DNA from: Delftia tsuruhatensis NBRC 16741
GTDB lineage: Bacteria; Pseudomonadota; Gammaproteobacteria; Burkholderiales; Burkholderiaceae_C
Direction of reading: 5' to 3'
DNA length: 64,000 nucleotides
Assembly (NCBI RefSeq): GCF_001571325.1
Contig: NZ_BCTO01000035.1
Location: 62,001-126,000 of the forward strand
The notes under the pieces are model-generated. The model did not search any database and was not told the DNA's origin. It saw only the letters and a list, made by a program, of their open reading frames with translations. Positions 25,007-33,219 of the stretch are shown here, piece by piece. The position numbers and the translations under genes were made by a program. Position 1 is the first letter of the stretch. Each line of letters starts with the position of its first letter.

Positions 25007-26254
25007 TCAGACCACGCCGCGCGAGCGCAGCGCCTGGATGGCCATGGGCGCAATGCCCAGCTCGCCCAGTACTTCATCGGTGTGCTGGCCCAGGGAGGGC
25101 GGTGCGCTGCGCAGCACGGGCGGGGTATCGCTCAGGCGCATGGGGCTGGCCACGCCGGCGATGCGCGAGATGCCGTCGCCGGCCTCGCGCGGCAGCTCGA
25201 CGCGTATGCCGCGTGCGCGCACCTGCGGGTCGTCGAAGGCCTGGGCGATGGTGTTGATGGGGCCGCAGGGCACGGCCTTGTCTTCCAGCAGCGCAATCCA
25301 TTCGGCCGTGCCGCGTGTCTTCATGAGGGGCACCATCCGCTCCAGCAGCGCCTGGCGGTTGCGCACGCGCGCGGTGTTGGTGGCAAAGCGCTCGTCCTGC
25401 GCCCAGCCGGCTTCGCCGACGGCGGCGCAAAAGCGCGCGAACTGCCCGTCATTGCCAATGGCCAGCAGCACGTTGCCGTTGGCCGTGGCGAAGTCCTGGT
25501 AGGGCGCCAGGCTGGGGTGGATGTTGCCGGCGCGGCCCGGCGATTCGCCCGTGGCCAGAAAGCCGGCGGCCTGGTTGGCCAGCACGGCCATGCCCACGTC
25601 GAGCAGGGCCATGTCGATGTGCTGGCCCCGGCCCGAGGCCTGGCGCGCATGCAGCGCGGCCAGGATGGCATTGCTGGCATACAGGCCCGTGAACACGTCG
25701 ATCACGGCCACGCCCACCTTCAGCGGGCCGCCTCCGGGCGCCTCGTCGGCATGGCCGGTGATGCTCATCAGCCCGCACATGGCCTGCACCATGAGGTCGT
25801 AGCCCGCGCGCTCGGCATACGGGCCGGTCTGGCCGAAACCCGTGACCGAGCAATAGACCAGGCGCGGATTAAGTGTCTTGAGGCTTTCGTAGTCCAGCCC
25901 GTACTGGGCCAGGCCACCGACCTTGAAGTTCTCCACCAGCACGTCGGCCCCGGCCGCCATCTGGCGAATCAGCTGCTGCCCATCGGGGGTGGACATGTCG
26001 ATGGTGACCGAGCGCTTGTTGCGGTTGCAGGCCGTGAAATAACTGGCCTCCTGCGTGGCCTGCCCATCGTCGCGCGGCAGGAACGGAGGCCCCCAGTGGC
26101 GCGTGTCATCGCCGGCCACGGGCCGCTCGACCTTGATCACATCGGCGCCCAGGTCGGCCAGTGTCTGCGTGCACCAGGGCCCGGCCAGCACGCGGGAAAG
26201 ATCAAGCACCTTGATGCCAGCCAATGCGGCCGGCGCGGAGGATGTGGAGGACAT
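25007..26254 (-). CDS. CaiB/BaiF family CoA transferase (probable glutarate CoA transferase)
   Basis: The 415-residue protein is a class III CoA transferase. It has GIKVLDLSRVLAGPWCTQTLADLGADVIKVE at the N-terminus (shown in part as a family hallmark), and RAGYDLMVQAMCGLM, containing the Asp that carries the acyl group in this class. Position behind gcdH with a divergent LysR gene matches the glutarate utilisation set (gcdG-gcdH-gcdR) described in Pseudomonas, so glutarate or succinate/glutaryl-CoA is a reasonable substrate guess. The ATG at 26254 is chosen because the domain starts within 12 residues; upstream codons run into intergenic DNA. It is separated from gcdH by 189 bases that contain a repeat element. 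Confidence 0.88.
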   Translation of the reverse strand: MSSTSSAPAALAGIKVLDLSRVLAGPWCTQTLADLGADVIKVERPVAGDDTRHWGPPFLPRDDGQATQEASYFTACNRNKRSVTIDMSTPDGQQLIRQMAAGADVLVENFKVGGLAQYGLDYESLKTLNPRLVYCSVTGFGQTGPYAERAGYDLMVQAMCGLMSITGHADEAPGGGPLKVGVAVIDVFTGLYASNAILAALHARQASGRGQHIDMALLDVGMAVLANQAAGFLATGESPGRAGNIHPSLAPYQDFATANGNVLLAIGNDGQFARFCAAVGEAGWAQDERFATNTARVRNRQALLERMVPLMKTRGTAEWIALLEDKAVPCGPINTIAQAFDDPQVRARGIRVELPREAGDGISRIAGVASPMRLSDTPPVLRSAPPSLGQHTDEVLGELGIAPMAIQALRSRGVV

Positions 26255-26352
26255 GAGAGGGAAGAAATATGAGCGCGCCCGATGCCGCTGGTAGTTCAGC
26301 TCAGGGCTTGAGCTTCCGTCACCCATAGCGTGTGACATGGGCGTGGAACAGG

Positions 26353-26444
26353 CCAGGGACGCCGAGCAAGAGCCGCCTCGCGGCGAGGGCGTCGTCCCCC
26401 TCCACGAAGCGAGAAGGGGGAAGGCGCGAAGCGCCTCAGGGGGT
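26353..26444 (+). repeat. Dispersed intergenic repeat, copy 1
   Basis: This 92-base element starts CCAGGGACGCCGAGCAAG and ends GAAGCGCCTCAGGGGGT. It contains two imperfect hairpins (GTCCCCCTCC...AGAAGGGGGAAG and GGCGCGAAGCGCC). A second copy lies at 60037-60136 on the other strand, with most blocks identical. It abuts the gcdH stop codon, so in gcdH mRNA it is the start of the 3' untranslated part. Confidence 0.75.
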
Positions 26445-27640
26445 CAGTTGGCAAAAGCTGCGATGCCGGTCTGAGCCCGGCCCAGGATCAGCGCATGCAC
26501 ATCGTGCGTGCCTTCGTAGGTGTTGACCACTTCCAGGTTGACCAGGTGGCGGGCCACGCCGAACTCGTCGCTGATGCCGTTGCCGCCCATCATGTCGCGC
26601 GCCATGCGGGCAATGTCCAGCGACTTGCCGCAGTTGTTGCGCTTGATCAGCGAGGTGATCTCGATCACGTTCTGGTGCTCGTCCTTCATGCGGCCCACGC
26701 GCAGCGCGGCCTGCAGGCCCAGGGTGATCTCGGTCTGCATGTCGGCCAGCTTCTTCTGCACCAGCTGGTTGGCGGCCAGGGGGCGGCCGAACTGCTTGCG
26801 GTCCAGCGTGTACTGGCGCGCCGTGTGCCAGCAGAACTCGGCTGCGCCCAGGGCGCCCCAGGCAATGCCGAAGCGTGCGCTGTTCAGGCAGGTGAAGGGG
26901 CCCTTGAGGCCGCGCACCTCGGGGAAGGCGTTTTCCTCGGGAACGAAGACATCGTCCATCACGATCTCGCCCGTGATGGAGGCGCGCAGGCCCACCTTGC
27001 CGTGGATGGCCGGGGCCGACAGGCCCTTCATGCCCTTGTCCAGGATGAAGCCGCGGATCTCGCCCACATGGCCGTCCTCGGTCACTTCCTTGGCCCAGAC
27101 CACGAACACGTCGGCCACGGGGCTGTTGGTGATCCACATCTTGTTGCCCTTGAGGCGGTAGCCGCCGTCCACCTTGTAGGCGCGGCTGGACATGCTGCCG
27201 GGGTCGGAGCCGTGGTCGGGTTCGGTCAGGCCGAAGCAGCCGATGAACTCGCCGCTGGCCAGCTTGGGCAGGTACCTGTTCTTCTGGTCTTCGGTGCCGA
27301 ATTCATTGATGGGCACCATCACCAGCGAGCTTTGCACGCTGGCCATGGAGCGGTAGCCCGAGTCCACGCGCTCGATCTCGCGCGCCACCAGGCCGTAGCT
27401 GACATAGTTCAGGCCCGCGCCGCCGTACTGCGTGGGGATGGTGGGGCCCAGCAGGCCCAGCTCGCCCATCTCGCGGAAGATGCTCACGTCGGTCTTTTCA
27501 TGGCGGAACATTTCCAGCACGCGGGGTGCCAGCTTCTCCTGGCAGTAGGCATGGGCCGCGTCGCGGATCATGCGCTCGTCTTCGCTCAGTTGCTGGTCGA
27601 GCTGGAAGGGGTCATCCCATTGGAAGCTGTTGCGGGCCAT
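26444..27640 (-). CDS. gcdH: Glutaryl-CoA dehydrogenase
   Basis: This is a flavoprotein of the acyl-CoA dehydrogenase family that oxidises and decarboxylates glutaryl-CoA to crotonyl-CoA in lysine, tryptophan and glutarate breakdown. The 398-residue protein has the family flavin segments [15 protein letters not shown] and [17 protein letters not shown], and the catalytic Glu in [17 protein letters not shown] near the C-terminus, a form characteristic of GcdH. Length is normal. The divergent LysR gene at 27870 is the likely activator. Start ATG at 27640 is followed by the expected [14 protein letters not shown]-terminus. Confidence 0.96.
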   Translation of the reverse strand: MARNSFQWDDPFQLDQQLSEDERMIRDAAHAYCQEKLAPRVLEMFRHEKTDVSIFREMGELGLLGPTIPTQYGGAGLNYVSYGLVAREIERVDSGYRSMASVQSSLVMVPINEFGTEDQKNRYLPKLASGEFIGCFGLTEPDHGSDPGSMSSRAYKVDGGYRLKGNKMWITNSPVADVFVVWAKEVTEDGHVGEIRGFILDKGMKGLSAPAIHGKVGLRASITGEIVMDDVFVPEENAFPEVRGLKGPFTCLNSARFGIAWGALGAAEFCWHTARQYTLDRKQFGRPLAANQLVQKKLADMQTEITLGLQAALRVGRMKDEHQNVIEITSLIKRNNCGKSLDIARMARDMMGGNGISDEFGVARHLVNLEVVNTYEGTHDVHALILGRAQTGIAAFAN

Positions 27641-27775
27641 GGCGTGGTTTCTCCAAAAAACAAAGAGGTCAAGGGCGGGTCGCTGCCATATGCCAAAGCC
27701 GGGCAGGCTGTGGCCATGGAGCGTTGTTGCGACGCATCTTAGAAGCGGGCCTGCGCGTGGCGCAAACGATGTTTG

Positions 27776-27808
27776 TTCATCCATGAATGCGCAAAACGCA
27801 TGTATGAA
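27776..27808. promoter_or_regulatory. Nested inverted repeat in the gcdH-LysR intergenic region
   Basis: ATGCG (27787-27791) and CGCAT (27797-27801) face each other around CAAAA, with outer TTCAT (27776-27780) and ATGAA (27804-27808). It is a good candidate for the binding site of the divergently encoded LysR regulator, 61 bases before its start. Confidence 0.5.
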
Positions 27809-27869
27809 TGGGTTGTTGCGGGTTATTCCCTATGATGTGAGGCTCTGAAGTGCATTGAATTCATGAGAT

Positions 27870-28817
27870 ATGCGTAGAGCCCTGCCATCCACCCAAGCCC
27901 TTGCCTGCTTCGAGTCGGCCGCCCGCCACATCAGCTACACGCGTGCGGCGCAGGAGCTGTCGCTCACGCAAAGCGCGGTATCGCGCCAGATCATTGCGCT
28001 GGAGGAGTTCCTGGGCGTGCAGCTGTTCCGGCGCACGCGCCACGGCGTGCTGCTGACGGAGGCCGGCACGCAGTACGCCCAGCAGGTCTCGCGCTGGCTG
28101 CACGGCCTGGAGCGCGACACGCTGGACATCATGGCCCACCAGGGCGAGGGAGGCCCGCTCAACCTGGCGGCCGTGCCCACCTTCGCCACGCGCTGGCTGC
28201 TGCCGCGCCTGCCGCAGCTGGCGCGCGAGCATCCCGAGGTCACCGTGCACATCGATGTGCAGACGCGGCCCTTCCTGTTTGCCGATACCGTGTTCGACGC
28301 TGCGCTCTATGCAGGCACGCCCGAGCAGGTGGCACGCTGGCCCGGTGTGCAGGCGCAATGGCTGATGGACGAAGAGGTGGTGCCCGTGTGCAGCCCGCAA
28401 CTGCTGGCCACGGCCCAGGCGCGCGAGCCGGGCCGGGCCTGGCTGCCTGTGGGGGCGGACATCGTGGCCCGGATGCCGCTGCTGCAGCAAAGCACGCGGC
28501 CCTACGGCTGGCAGCAGTGGTTCGATGCCATGGGCGTGGCCGCGCCGCGCGCGCTGGACGGCATGCGGCTGGAGCTCTTCTCCATGCTGGCCGTGGCGGC
28601 CAGCCAGGGCCTGGGCGTGGCGCTGATGCCACCCATGCTGATCGAGCAGGAACTGGCGCGCGGCGACCTCATCATTGCCTGCCCCCAGCCGCTGCGCGGC
28701 AACCGTGCCTACTACCTGGTCACCCCGGCCCTGGCGCCCGATGCCCAGCCCGCGCCCGCCCTGCGCGTGTTCTCTTCATGGCTGCAGCAGCGCGCCAGGG
28801 AGCACCGGCCTGCCTGA
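27870..28817 (+). CDS. LysR family regulator, probable GcdR
   Basis: The 315-residue protein has a LysR HTH (ALACFESAARHISYTRAAQEL then SLTQSAVSRQIIALEEFLGV). Its effector domain starts near GPLNLAAVPTFATRWLLPRL, a form close to the GcvA-like subgroup that activates glutarate and glycine genes. It diverges from gcdH across 229 bases with a nested palindrome. I infer that it controls gcdH and the CoA transferase in response to glutarate or a CoA ester, by analogy with GcdR. Signal not shown by the sequence. Confidence 0.9.
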   Translation: MRRALPSTQALACFESAARHISYTRAAQELSLTQSAVSRQIIALEEFLGVQLFRRTRHGVLLTEAGTQYAQQVSRWLHGLERDTLDIMAHQGEGGPLNLAAVPTFATRWLLPRLPQLAREHPEVTVHIDVQTRPFLFADTVFDAALYAGTPEQVARWPGVQAQWLMDEEVVPVCSPQLLATAQAREPGRAWLPVGADIVARMPLLQQSTRPYGWQQWFDAMGVAAPRALDGMRLELFSMLAVAASQGLGVALMPPMLIEQELARGDLIIACPQPLRGNRAYYLVTPALAPDAQPAPALRVFSSWLQQRAREHRPA

Positions 28818-28937
28818 AAATTAAGCAGGCCTTGGATTGTTCAACGATGACAGTCACTTAACTGACTTATCCTTGCTGCTGGCGGCGCTTGTCCACAGGC
28901 TTGTGGGGGTGTCTCTGGGGAAAACCCGCAATCGCGC

Positions 28938-29684
28938 TCAAAACCAGGGCAGCACGGCCAGGCACAGCGGCATGACCACGGCCGTGGCCACGCCGTTCAG
29001 GCCCATGGCCAGGGCCGAGAAGGCGCCCATGGTCGGATTCACCTGCAGCGCGCGTGCCGTGCCGATGGCGTGGGCCGTAAGTCCCAGGGCAAAACCCTGC
29101 ACGGCCGGGTCATCGCTGCGCACCAGGCGGATCAGCAGCGGCGCCATCATCGTGCCCGCAATGCCGGTGATGGCCACGGCCACGGCCGCCAGCGAGGCCG
29201 GCCCGCCAAAGCGCTCGGCCATGGGTAGGGCGATGGGAATGGTGGCCGACTTGGGCGCCAGCGCCACCAGCGTCTGCACCGTCGCTCCCAGGCTCCAGCC
29301 GATCAGCAGTGCCGACAGCAACGCCACCACGCAGCCCACGGCCAGCGCCACGCTGATGGGCAGCCACAGCGCGCGGATGCGCTCGCGCTGGGCGTACAGC
29401 GGAATTGCCAGCGCGACGGTGGCCGGGCCGATCAGCAGTCCCAGCAGCGAGACGCCGCTGCGGTAGCTGGCATAGGAGGTGCCCGTGGCCAGCAGCACGC
29501 CCACGATGACGACGACGGCCGTGAACACGGGAATCAGGAGCGGATGGTTGCCGCTTCGGCGGTACAGCGCCATGGCCGCCAGGTAGACGGCCATGGTCAG
29601 CACCAGCCAGGGCAGGTGGGCGGTGGAGGCATTGCCGGACAGCGACTGCCAGGCGCTGTGCCAGTGGGTGGTGAGCGCGTTCAT
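28938..29684 (-). CDS. LrgB/CidB family membrane protein
   Basis: The 248-residue protein has 7-8 predicted membrane helices and the LrgB hallmark segments GPATVALAIPLYAQRERIRA, LAPKSATIPIALPMAERFGG and GFALGLTAHAIGTARAL. The family works with LrgA/CidA in control of murein hydrolase export or, as shown in plants and in some bacteria, in glycolate/lactate/pyruvate transport. Its ATG overlaps the lrgA stop codon (ATGA), so translation is coupled. The gap to the LysR gene downstream (28818-28937) has nothing recognisable. Confidence 0.92.
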   Translation of the reverse strand: MNALTTHWHSAWQSLSGNASTAHLPWLVLTMAVYLAAMALYRRSGNHPLLIPVFTAVVVIVGVLLATGTSYASYRSGVSLLGLLIGPATVALAIPLYAQRERIRALWLPISVALAVGCVVALLSALLIGWSLGATVQTLVALAPKSATIPIALPMAERFGGPASLAAVAVAITGIAGTMMAPLLIRLVRSDDPAVQGFALGLTAHAIGTARALQVNPTMGAFSALAMGLNGVATAVVMPLCLAVLPWF

Positions 29685-30058
29685 GCCTTGTCTCCCTGGC
29701 TGGCGGCCGCCTCGCGGGCGCGCTGGCGCTCCAGGCACCAGCGGAAGGTGAAGGCCGTGGCCAGGAAGGTAATGGCTGCACCCGCCACGCAGGCGATCAC
29801 GAAGGGCTGCCATTCGCGCGACAGCCGGTCGAACTCCAGCATCACGCCTGCAATGACGGGAATGAACAGCAGCATCATGTTCTGCAGCAGCACGCCGGCG
29901 GCCTTCTCCAGCGACTCGGGCAGGCGGCCGTGCAGCAGCAGCGCCGCCAGCAGCAGCAGCGTGCCCATAAGCGCTCCCGGAAGCGGCAGCCCCGTGAGCT
30001 GGACGATGGCCTCTCCCAGCAACTGGAAGGCGAACAAGGCGGTGATGGCGTACAACAT
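29681..30058 (-). CDS. CidA/LrgA family holin-like protein
   Basis: The 125-residue protein has four predicted membrane helices. The family pattern is present: ALFAFQLLGEAIVQLTGLPLPGALMG at the N-terminus, FIPVIAGVMLEFDRL in the centre and a short charged tail. CidA/LrgA proteins resemble phage holins and act as a pair with LrgB. Start ATG at 30058 (MLYAITALFAF) was chosen because the open frame upstream is not hydrophobic and not conserved. It is the first gene of the two-gene unit; the region upstream is shared with the divergent small gene at 30311. Confidence 0.9.
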   Translation of the reverse strand: MLYAITALFAFQLLGEAIVQLTGLPLPGALMGTLLLLAALLLHGRLPESLEKAAGVLLQNMMLLFIPVIAGVMLEFDRLSREWQPFVIACVAGAAITFLATAFTFRWCLERQRAREAAASQGDKA

Positions 30059-30310
30059 GAAAACCTGAATCCCTGGAGCAGATGGCAAGAGCGGAGAGCA
30101 GAGGGCGGCGGCAAGAGAGCGGGCTGCCCGTTTCCCGGACAGGGCAGTGCCCTGGCACCTGTGGGACGCCGCCGCAAAGCGTGCCATCATCGCCCACATC
30201 GCGAAAAAAGGTGCGGACACCGATTGCGTGGCGTCCCGGCCAACGCTATGTTGGGACCCATGCCTTGGGCAGTGCCGGGGCATGAGACTTTGAATAGCGA
30301 AGGAGTAGCG

Positions 30311-30532
30311 ATGGCCGAAACCATATATCACGCACCCGTGTACGAGCCGACGGTGGATGAACTCGAAGTGCTCAAGAAGCTGGAAATGGGCGAGCCCGTG
30401 TCGCTGGAAAGCGCGGCGCGCGAGCATCTGTCCAAGAGGCTGCGCGAGCGTGGACTGGTCGAAGTGGACAGCAGCCATCAATGGCACATCACGGCGGCGG
30501 GCCGCGCCCAGATCCGCCGCTCCGATGCCTGA
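30311..30532 (+). CDS. Small hypothetical protein with winged-helix-like pattern
   Basis: This is a 73-residue protein of unknown function. An AAGGAG ribosome-binding site at 7-base spacing supports the start. The sequence reads as helix-helix-helix-wing (VDELEVLKKLEMGEPVSLES, then AAREHLSKRLRERGLVEVDS, then HQWHITAAGRAQI), the pattern of a small winged-helix domain as in MarR-like or YjhX-like proteins. There is no signal peptide. It stands alone, divergent from the LrgA gene, and is followed by a long gene-free stretch. Confidence 0.65.
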   Translation: MAETIYHAPVYEPTVDELEVLKKLEMGEPVSLESAAREHLSKRLRERGLVEVDSSHQWHITAAGRAQIRRSDA

Positions 30533-30560
30533 GGCGCGGCGCGGCAGGTGACCCCGGTTT

Positions 30561-30727
30561 CAAGGGTTTTCCCTTGGATTCAGGGGCTGCCTGATTTGCA
30601 GGCAGCCTAGCTTGCGGCCAGTGAATGCAAGCACTTGGACGCCTCGTTCACTTGCTGTTCACTGAATATCCACAGGGTTGTTCAAGGGTTCTGTGGAGAA
30701 ATAAAGCCACCCCAGGGTGGCTTTTTT
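30561..30727 (+). ncRNA. Candidate structured RNA (stacked hairpins ending in a terminator)
   Basis: Four helices follow each other without coding potential: CAAGGG-TTTT-CCCTTG (30561-30576), GGCTGCCTG-ATTTG-CAGGCAGCC (30585-30607), CCACAG...CTGTGG (30670-30696), and the terminator AGCCACC...GGTGGCT with TTTTTT (30705-30727). This may be a small RNA or just the long 3' end of the 30311 gene. No promoter was identified with confidence. Confidence 0.3.
30705..30727 (+). terminator. Intrinsic terminator in the gene-free stretch
   Basis: AGCCACC and GGTGGCT pair around CCAG and are followed by six T. It is the only clear terminator downstream of the gene at 30311, 170 bases after its stop. Confidence 0.85.
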
Positions 30728-31119
30728 CATGGGCATCACCAGGCTTTTGCAGCGGGCGCACCGGGCTGGTGCCCGCGCCGGAAATTGGCTGCATGGCGAT
30801 GGTGCAGATACCGGTTTTCAGAGGGAAGGTGCCGGATTTCGCGCACTGGGCAAGGCTAGGGGGCAGGCCGCGGTGGGGGCGATTCGGGGCGGGCTGGACA
30901 TGCGCCTGATTGCAGTCCGTTTCCGCCTTGGAGGTGACTTGATGCCAAAGTTGTACACAGGTTGGGCGGTGTGCGGGTGAAAGCGCGCAGGGGCTATCCC
31001 GCCCAAGGCATGAGGACGCAGGATCTGGTCAGGCTGGAGGCCTTGAATTGCAGTGCAGCCGCTGAAAAGGGCTGGTGCAGGAAGGAGGGGTGTGCGGACA
31101 CTGTGAAGACAGCGGCCGG
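30728..31119. other. Gene-free region upstream of the tRNA-Leu terminator
   Basis: No gene is supported here. Frames that appear open lack ribosome-binding sites and family features. An imperfect hairpin GCGGGCGCACC...GGTGCCCGC lies at about 30749-30775. Nothing else stands out. Confidence 0.5.
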
Positions 31120-31160
31120 AAAAGAAATAGCCGAAAAAGCAGCGGACTGCTTTTTCGGCT
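31120..31160 (-). terminator. Intrinsic terminator of tRNA-Leu
   Basis: A 14-bp perfect stem (AGCCGAAAAAGCAG at 31129-31142 with its complement at 31147-31160, loop of four) lies just downstream of the tRNA on the minus strand and is followed by ATTTCTTTT. Confidence 0.88.
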
Positions 31161-31170
31161 ACGTAATCTC

Positions 31171-31255
31171 TGGTGCCCGGGGCCGGAATCGAACCGGCAC
31201 GCCTTGCGGCGGGGGATTTTGAGTCCCCTGCGTCTACCAATTTCACCACCCGGGC
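31171..31255 (-). tRNA. tRNA-Leu (anticodon CAA)
   Basis: The minus strand reads GCCCGGGTGGTGAAATTGGT..., an 85-base tRNA with encoded CCA. The acceptor stem GCCCGGG/CCCGGGC, the anticodon loop CTCAAAA on a GGGGA/TCCCC stem, a long class II variable arm (CGCCGCAAGGCG) and the T loop GGTTCGATTCC are all readable. The class II arm and CAA anticodon identify tRNA-Leu for UUG codons. It begins 39 bases from the start of the divergent cysM gene, so their promoters must overlap closely. Confidence 0.97.
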
Positions 31256-31294
31256 TACTTAGCGCAGGGGCGAATTATGGCACAGTGTGAGGCT

Positions 31295-32200
31295 ATGAAA
31301 ATTTATCCGACCATCGAAGACGCCATCGGCCGCACGCCCCTGGTGGCATTGCAGCGCATCGGTGCGCAGTCTCGCCAGGAACGTGGCAACGTGGTGCTGG
31401 GCAAGCTGGAAGGCAACAACCCGGCCGGTTCTGTCAAGGACAGGCCGGCCCTGTCGATGATCCGCCGCGCCGAAGAGCGCGGCGACATCAAGCCCGGCGA
31501 CACGCTGATCGAGGCCACCTCGGGCAATACCGGCATTGCGCTGGCCATGGCCGCCACGATCAAGGGCTACCGGATGGTGCTGATCATGCCCGAGGACCTG
31601 TCCATCGAGCGTGCCCAGACGATGAAGGCCTATGGCGCCGAGCTGATCCTCACGCCCAAGAGCGGCGGCATGGAATATGCGCGCGACCTGGCCGACCAGA
31701 TGGTGGCCCAGGGCAAGGGCGTGGTGCTCGACCAGTTCGGCAACCCCGACAACCCGCGTATCCACTACGAGACCACCGGCCCCGAGCTGTGGGAGCAGAC
31801 CGGCGGCGAGATCACCCATTTCGTGAGCGCCATGGGCACCACGGGCACGATCACCGGCGTGGCGAAGTTCCTCAAGGAAAAGAACCCTGCCATCCGCATC
31901 GTGGGCGCCCAGCCGGCCGAAGGCTCGCGCATCCCCGGCATCCGCAAGTGGCCCGAGGAATACATGCCCAAGATCTACGACGCCTCGCTGATCGACGAGA
32001 CCGTGCTCGTGGGCCAGGACGATGCCGAGGACATGGCGCGCCGCCTGGCGCGCGAGGAAGGCATCTTTGCCGGCATCTCGGCTGCGGGCGCCTGCTGGGT
32101 GGCCCAGCAGATTGCCGAGCGCGAGAACAACGCCACCATCGTCTTCGTGGTCTGCGACCGCGGCGACCGCTATCTGTCCACGGGCGTCTTCCCCGCCTGA
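31295..32200 (+). CDS. cysM: Cysteine synthase B (O-acetylserine sulfhydrylase B)
   Basis: This PLP enzyme makes cysteine from O-acetylserine and sulfide or thiosulfate. The 301-residue protein has the PLP lysine in NPAGSVKDRPA (Lys48), the substrate loop EATSGNTGIALA and the phosphate-binding GTTGTITG. The size and the RYLSTGVF ending fit CysM rather than CysK. The ATG at 31295 (MKIYPTIEDAIGRTPLV) is favoured over 31277 by homology. An intrinsic-type hairpin follows the gene, then a Nudix gene. Confidence 0.95.
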   Translation: MKIYPTIEDAIGRTPLVALQRIGAQSRQERGNVVLGKLEGNNPAGSVKDRPALSMIRRAEERGDIKPGDTLIEATSGNTGIALAMAATIKGYRMVLIMPEDLSIERAQTMKAYGAELILTPKSGGMEYARDLADQMVAQGKGVVLDQFGNPDNPRIHYETTGPELWEQTGGEITHFVSAMGTTGTITGVAKFLKEKNPAIRIVGAQPAEGSRIPGIRKWPEEYMPKIYDASLIDETVLVGQDDAEDMARRLAREEGIFAGISAAGACWVAQQIAERENNATIVFVVCDRGDRYLSTGVFPA

Positions 32201-32209
32201 TACAGCGAC

Positions 32210-32239
32210 AGGCCCGCCTTCCGGCGGGCCTTCCTGTTT
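32210..32239 (+). terminator. Hairpin terminator after cysM
   Basis: AGGCCCGCC and GGCGGGCCT form a 9-bp stem around TTCC; the tail TCCTGTTT is only moderately T-rich, so termination may be partial with some read-through into the Nudix gene. Confidence 0.65.
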
Positions 32240-32277
32240 GCATTGAGCCAGGACAGCAAAAAACCAGGAACAGCCCC

Positions 32278-32880
32278 ATGCACTATGAAACCCGCTATTG
32301 CACGCACTGCGCCACCCCCCTGCAGTGGGTGATCCAGGCCGAGGACGGCGGCGATGTATCGCGCCTGCGCTGCCCCGAGTGCGGCTGGACGCACTGGAAC
32401 AATCCCACGCCCGTGCTGGCCGCCATCGTGGAGCTGGACGGCAAGGTGCTGCTGGCGCGCAATGCGGCCTGGCCCGAGAAGGTCTTCGGCCTGATCACGG
32501 GCTTCATGGAAGCCGGCGAGTCGCCCGAGGAGGGCGTGGCGCGCGAGGTGGAGGAGGAAACCGGCCTGAAGGCCGAGTCGCTGGAGCTGATCAGCGTGCA
32601 TGAGTTCCTGCGCATGAACCAGGTGATCATCGCCTTCCATGTGCGCGCCAGCGGCCAGGTGCGGCTGTCGCCCGAGCTGCTGGAATACCGCCTGCTGGAG
32701 CCCGAGAAAGTCCAGGCCTGGCCTTCGGGCACCGGCATGGCGCTGGCCAAGTGGCTGCGCAGCCGGGGGCATGATCCTGTGATCCGTGACTTCTGGAAGC
32801 GTGCCGAGCAGGCCCAGGAGGCTGAAGCGAGTCGCGCCGATCAAGACACTGCTGCCGGCCTCAGCCGCGATGCCGCCTAG
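32278..32880 (+). CDS. Nudix hydrolase with N-terminal zinc ribbon
   Basis: The 200-residue protein has a zinc ribbon (Cys8, Cys11, Cys32, Cys35: CTHC...CPEC) followed by a Nudix domain with the complete box GFMEAGESPEEGVAREVEEETGL split here as GFMEAGESPEEG (75-86) and REVEEETGL (89-97). Nudix enzymes cleave nucleoside diphosphates linked to another group. The zinc ribbon recalls NudC (NADH pyrophosphatase), but the protein is shorter and the NudC SQPWPFPxS motif is absent, so the substrate is open. It sits between cysM and tusA on the same strand. Confidence 0.9.
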   Translation: MHYETRYCTHCATPLQWVIQAEDGGDVSRLRCPECGWTHWNNPTPVLAAIVELDGKVLLARNAAWPEKVFGLITGFMEAGESPEEGVAREVEEETGLKAESLELISVHEFLRMNQVIIAFHVRASGQVRLSPELLEYRLLEPEKVQAWPSGTGMALAKWLRSRGHDPVIRDFWKRAEQAQEAEASRADQDTAAGLSRDAA

Positions 32881-32906
32881 AATCCCAGGCTCAAGAGGTG
32901 CATCCG

Positions 32907-33134
32907 ATGGAAATTCACAAGGAAATCGACACGCGCGGGCTCAACTGCCCGCTGCCCATTCTCAAGGCCAAGAAGGCGCTGGCCGAACTGGACAGCGGCC
33001 AGCTGCTCAAGGTGGTGGCCACGGATACCGGATCGCTGCGCGACTTCCAGGCCTTCGCCAAGCAGACCGGCAATGAGCTGGTGGAGCAGCAGACCGTGGG
33101 CGCGGAGTTCATCCACATCCTGCGCCGGCGCTGA
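32907..33134 (+). CDS. TusA/SirA family sulfur carrier protein
   Basis: This 75-residue protein has the TusA signature RGLNCPLPILKAKKAL with the active cysteine (Cys14) in CPLP. TusA-like proteins carry persulfide sulfur to tRNA thiolation, molybdenum cofactor or other pathways. The ATG at 32907 follows CAAGAGG at 9 bases; an in-frame GTG at 32898 is less likely. TAGAAT at 32879-32884, overlapping the Nudix stop codon, could be a -10 box for its own promoter. A bidirectional terminator follows. Confidence 0.92.
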   Translation: MEIHKEIDTRGLNCPLPILKAKKALAELDSGQLLKVVATDTGSLRDFQAFAKQTGNELVEQQTVGAEFIHILRRR

Positions 33135-33161
33135 GCGGCTGCACGCGGCTCGCTCCAAAGA

Positions 33162-33187
33162 AAAAGGCCTGCTTTCGCAGGCCTTTT
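33162..33187. terminator. Bidirectional terminator between tusA and galU
   Basis: AAAAGGCCTGC and GCAGGCCTTTT form an 11-bp perfect stem around TTTC. The A and T ends serve both converging genes. Confidence 0.88.
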
Positions 33188-33219
33188 GCATGGGGCAGGG
33201 GCGGCCCTGGGGCCCGGCC

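Noticed and set aside
30625..30909. 94-codon plus-strand frame in the gene-free stretch
   Set aside because: It runs through the terminator at 30705-30727, lacks a ribosome-binding site and has unusual residue composition.
30818..31249. Minus-strand open frame beginning MVKLVDAGDSKSPAARRAG
   Set aside because: Its first part is a translation of the tRNA-Leu gene, a well-known annotation artefact; the rest has no family features.
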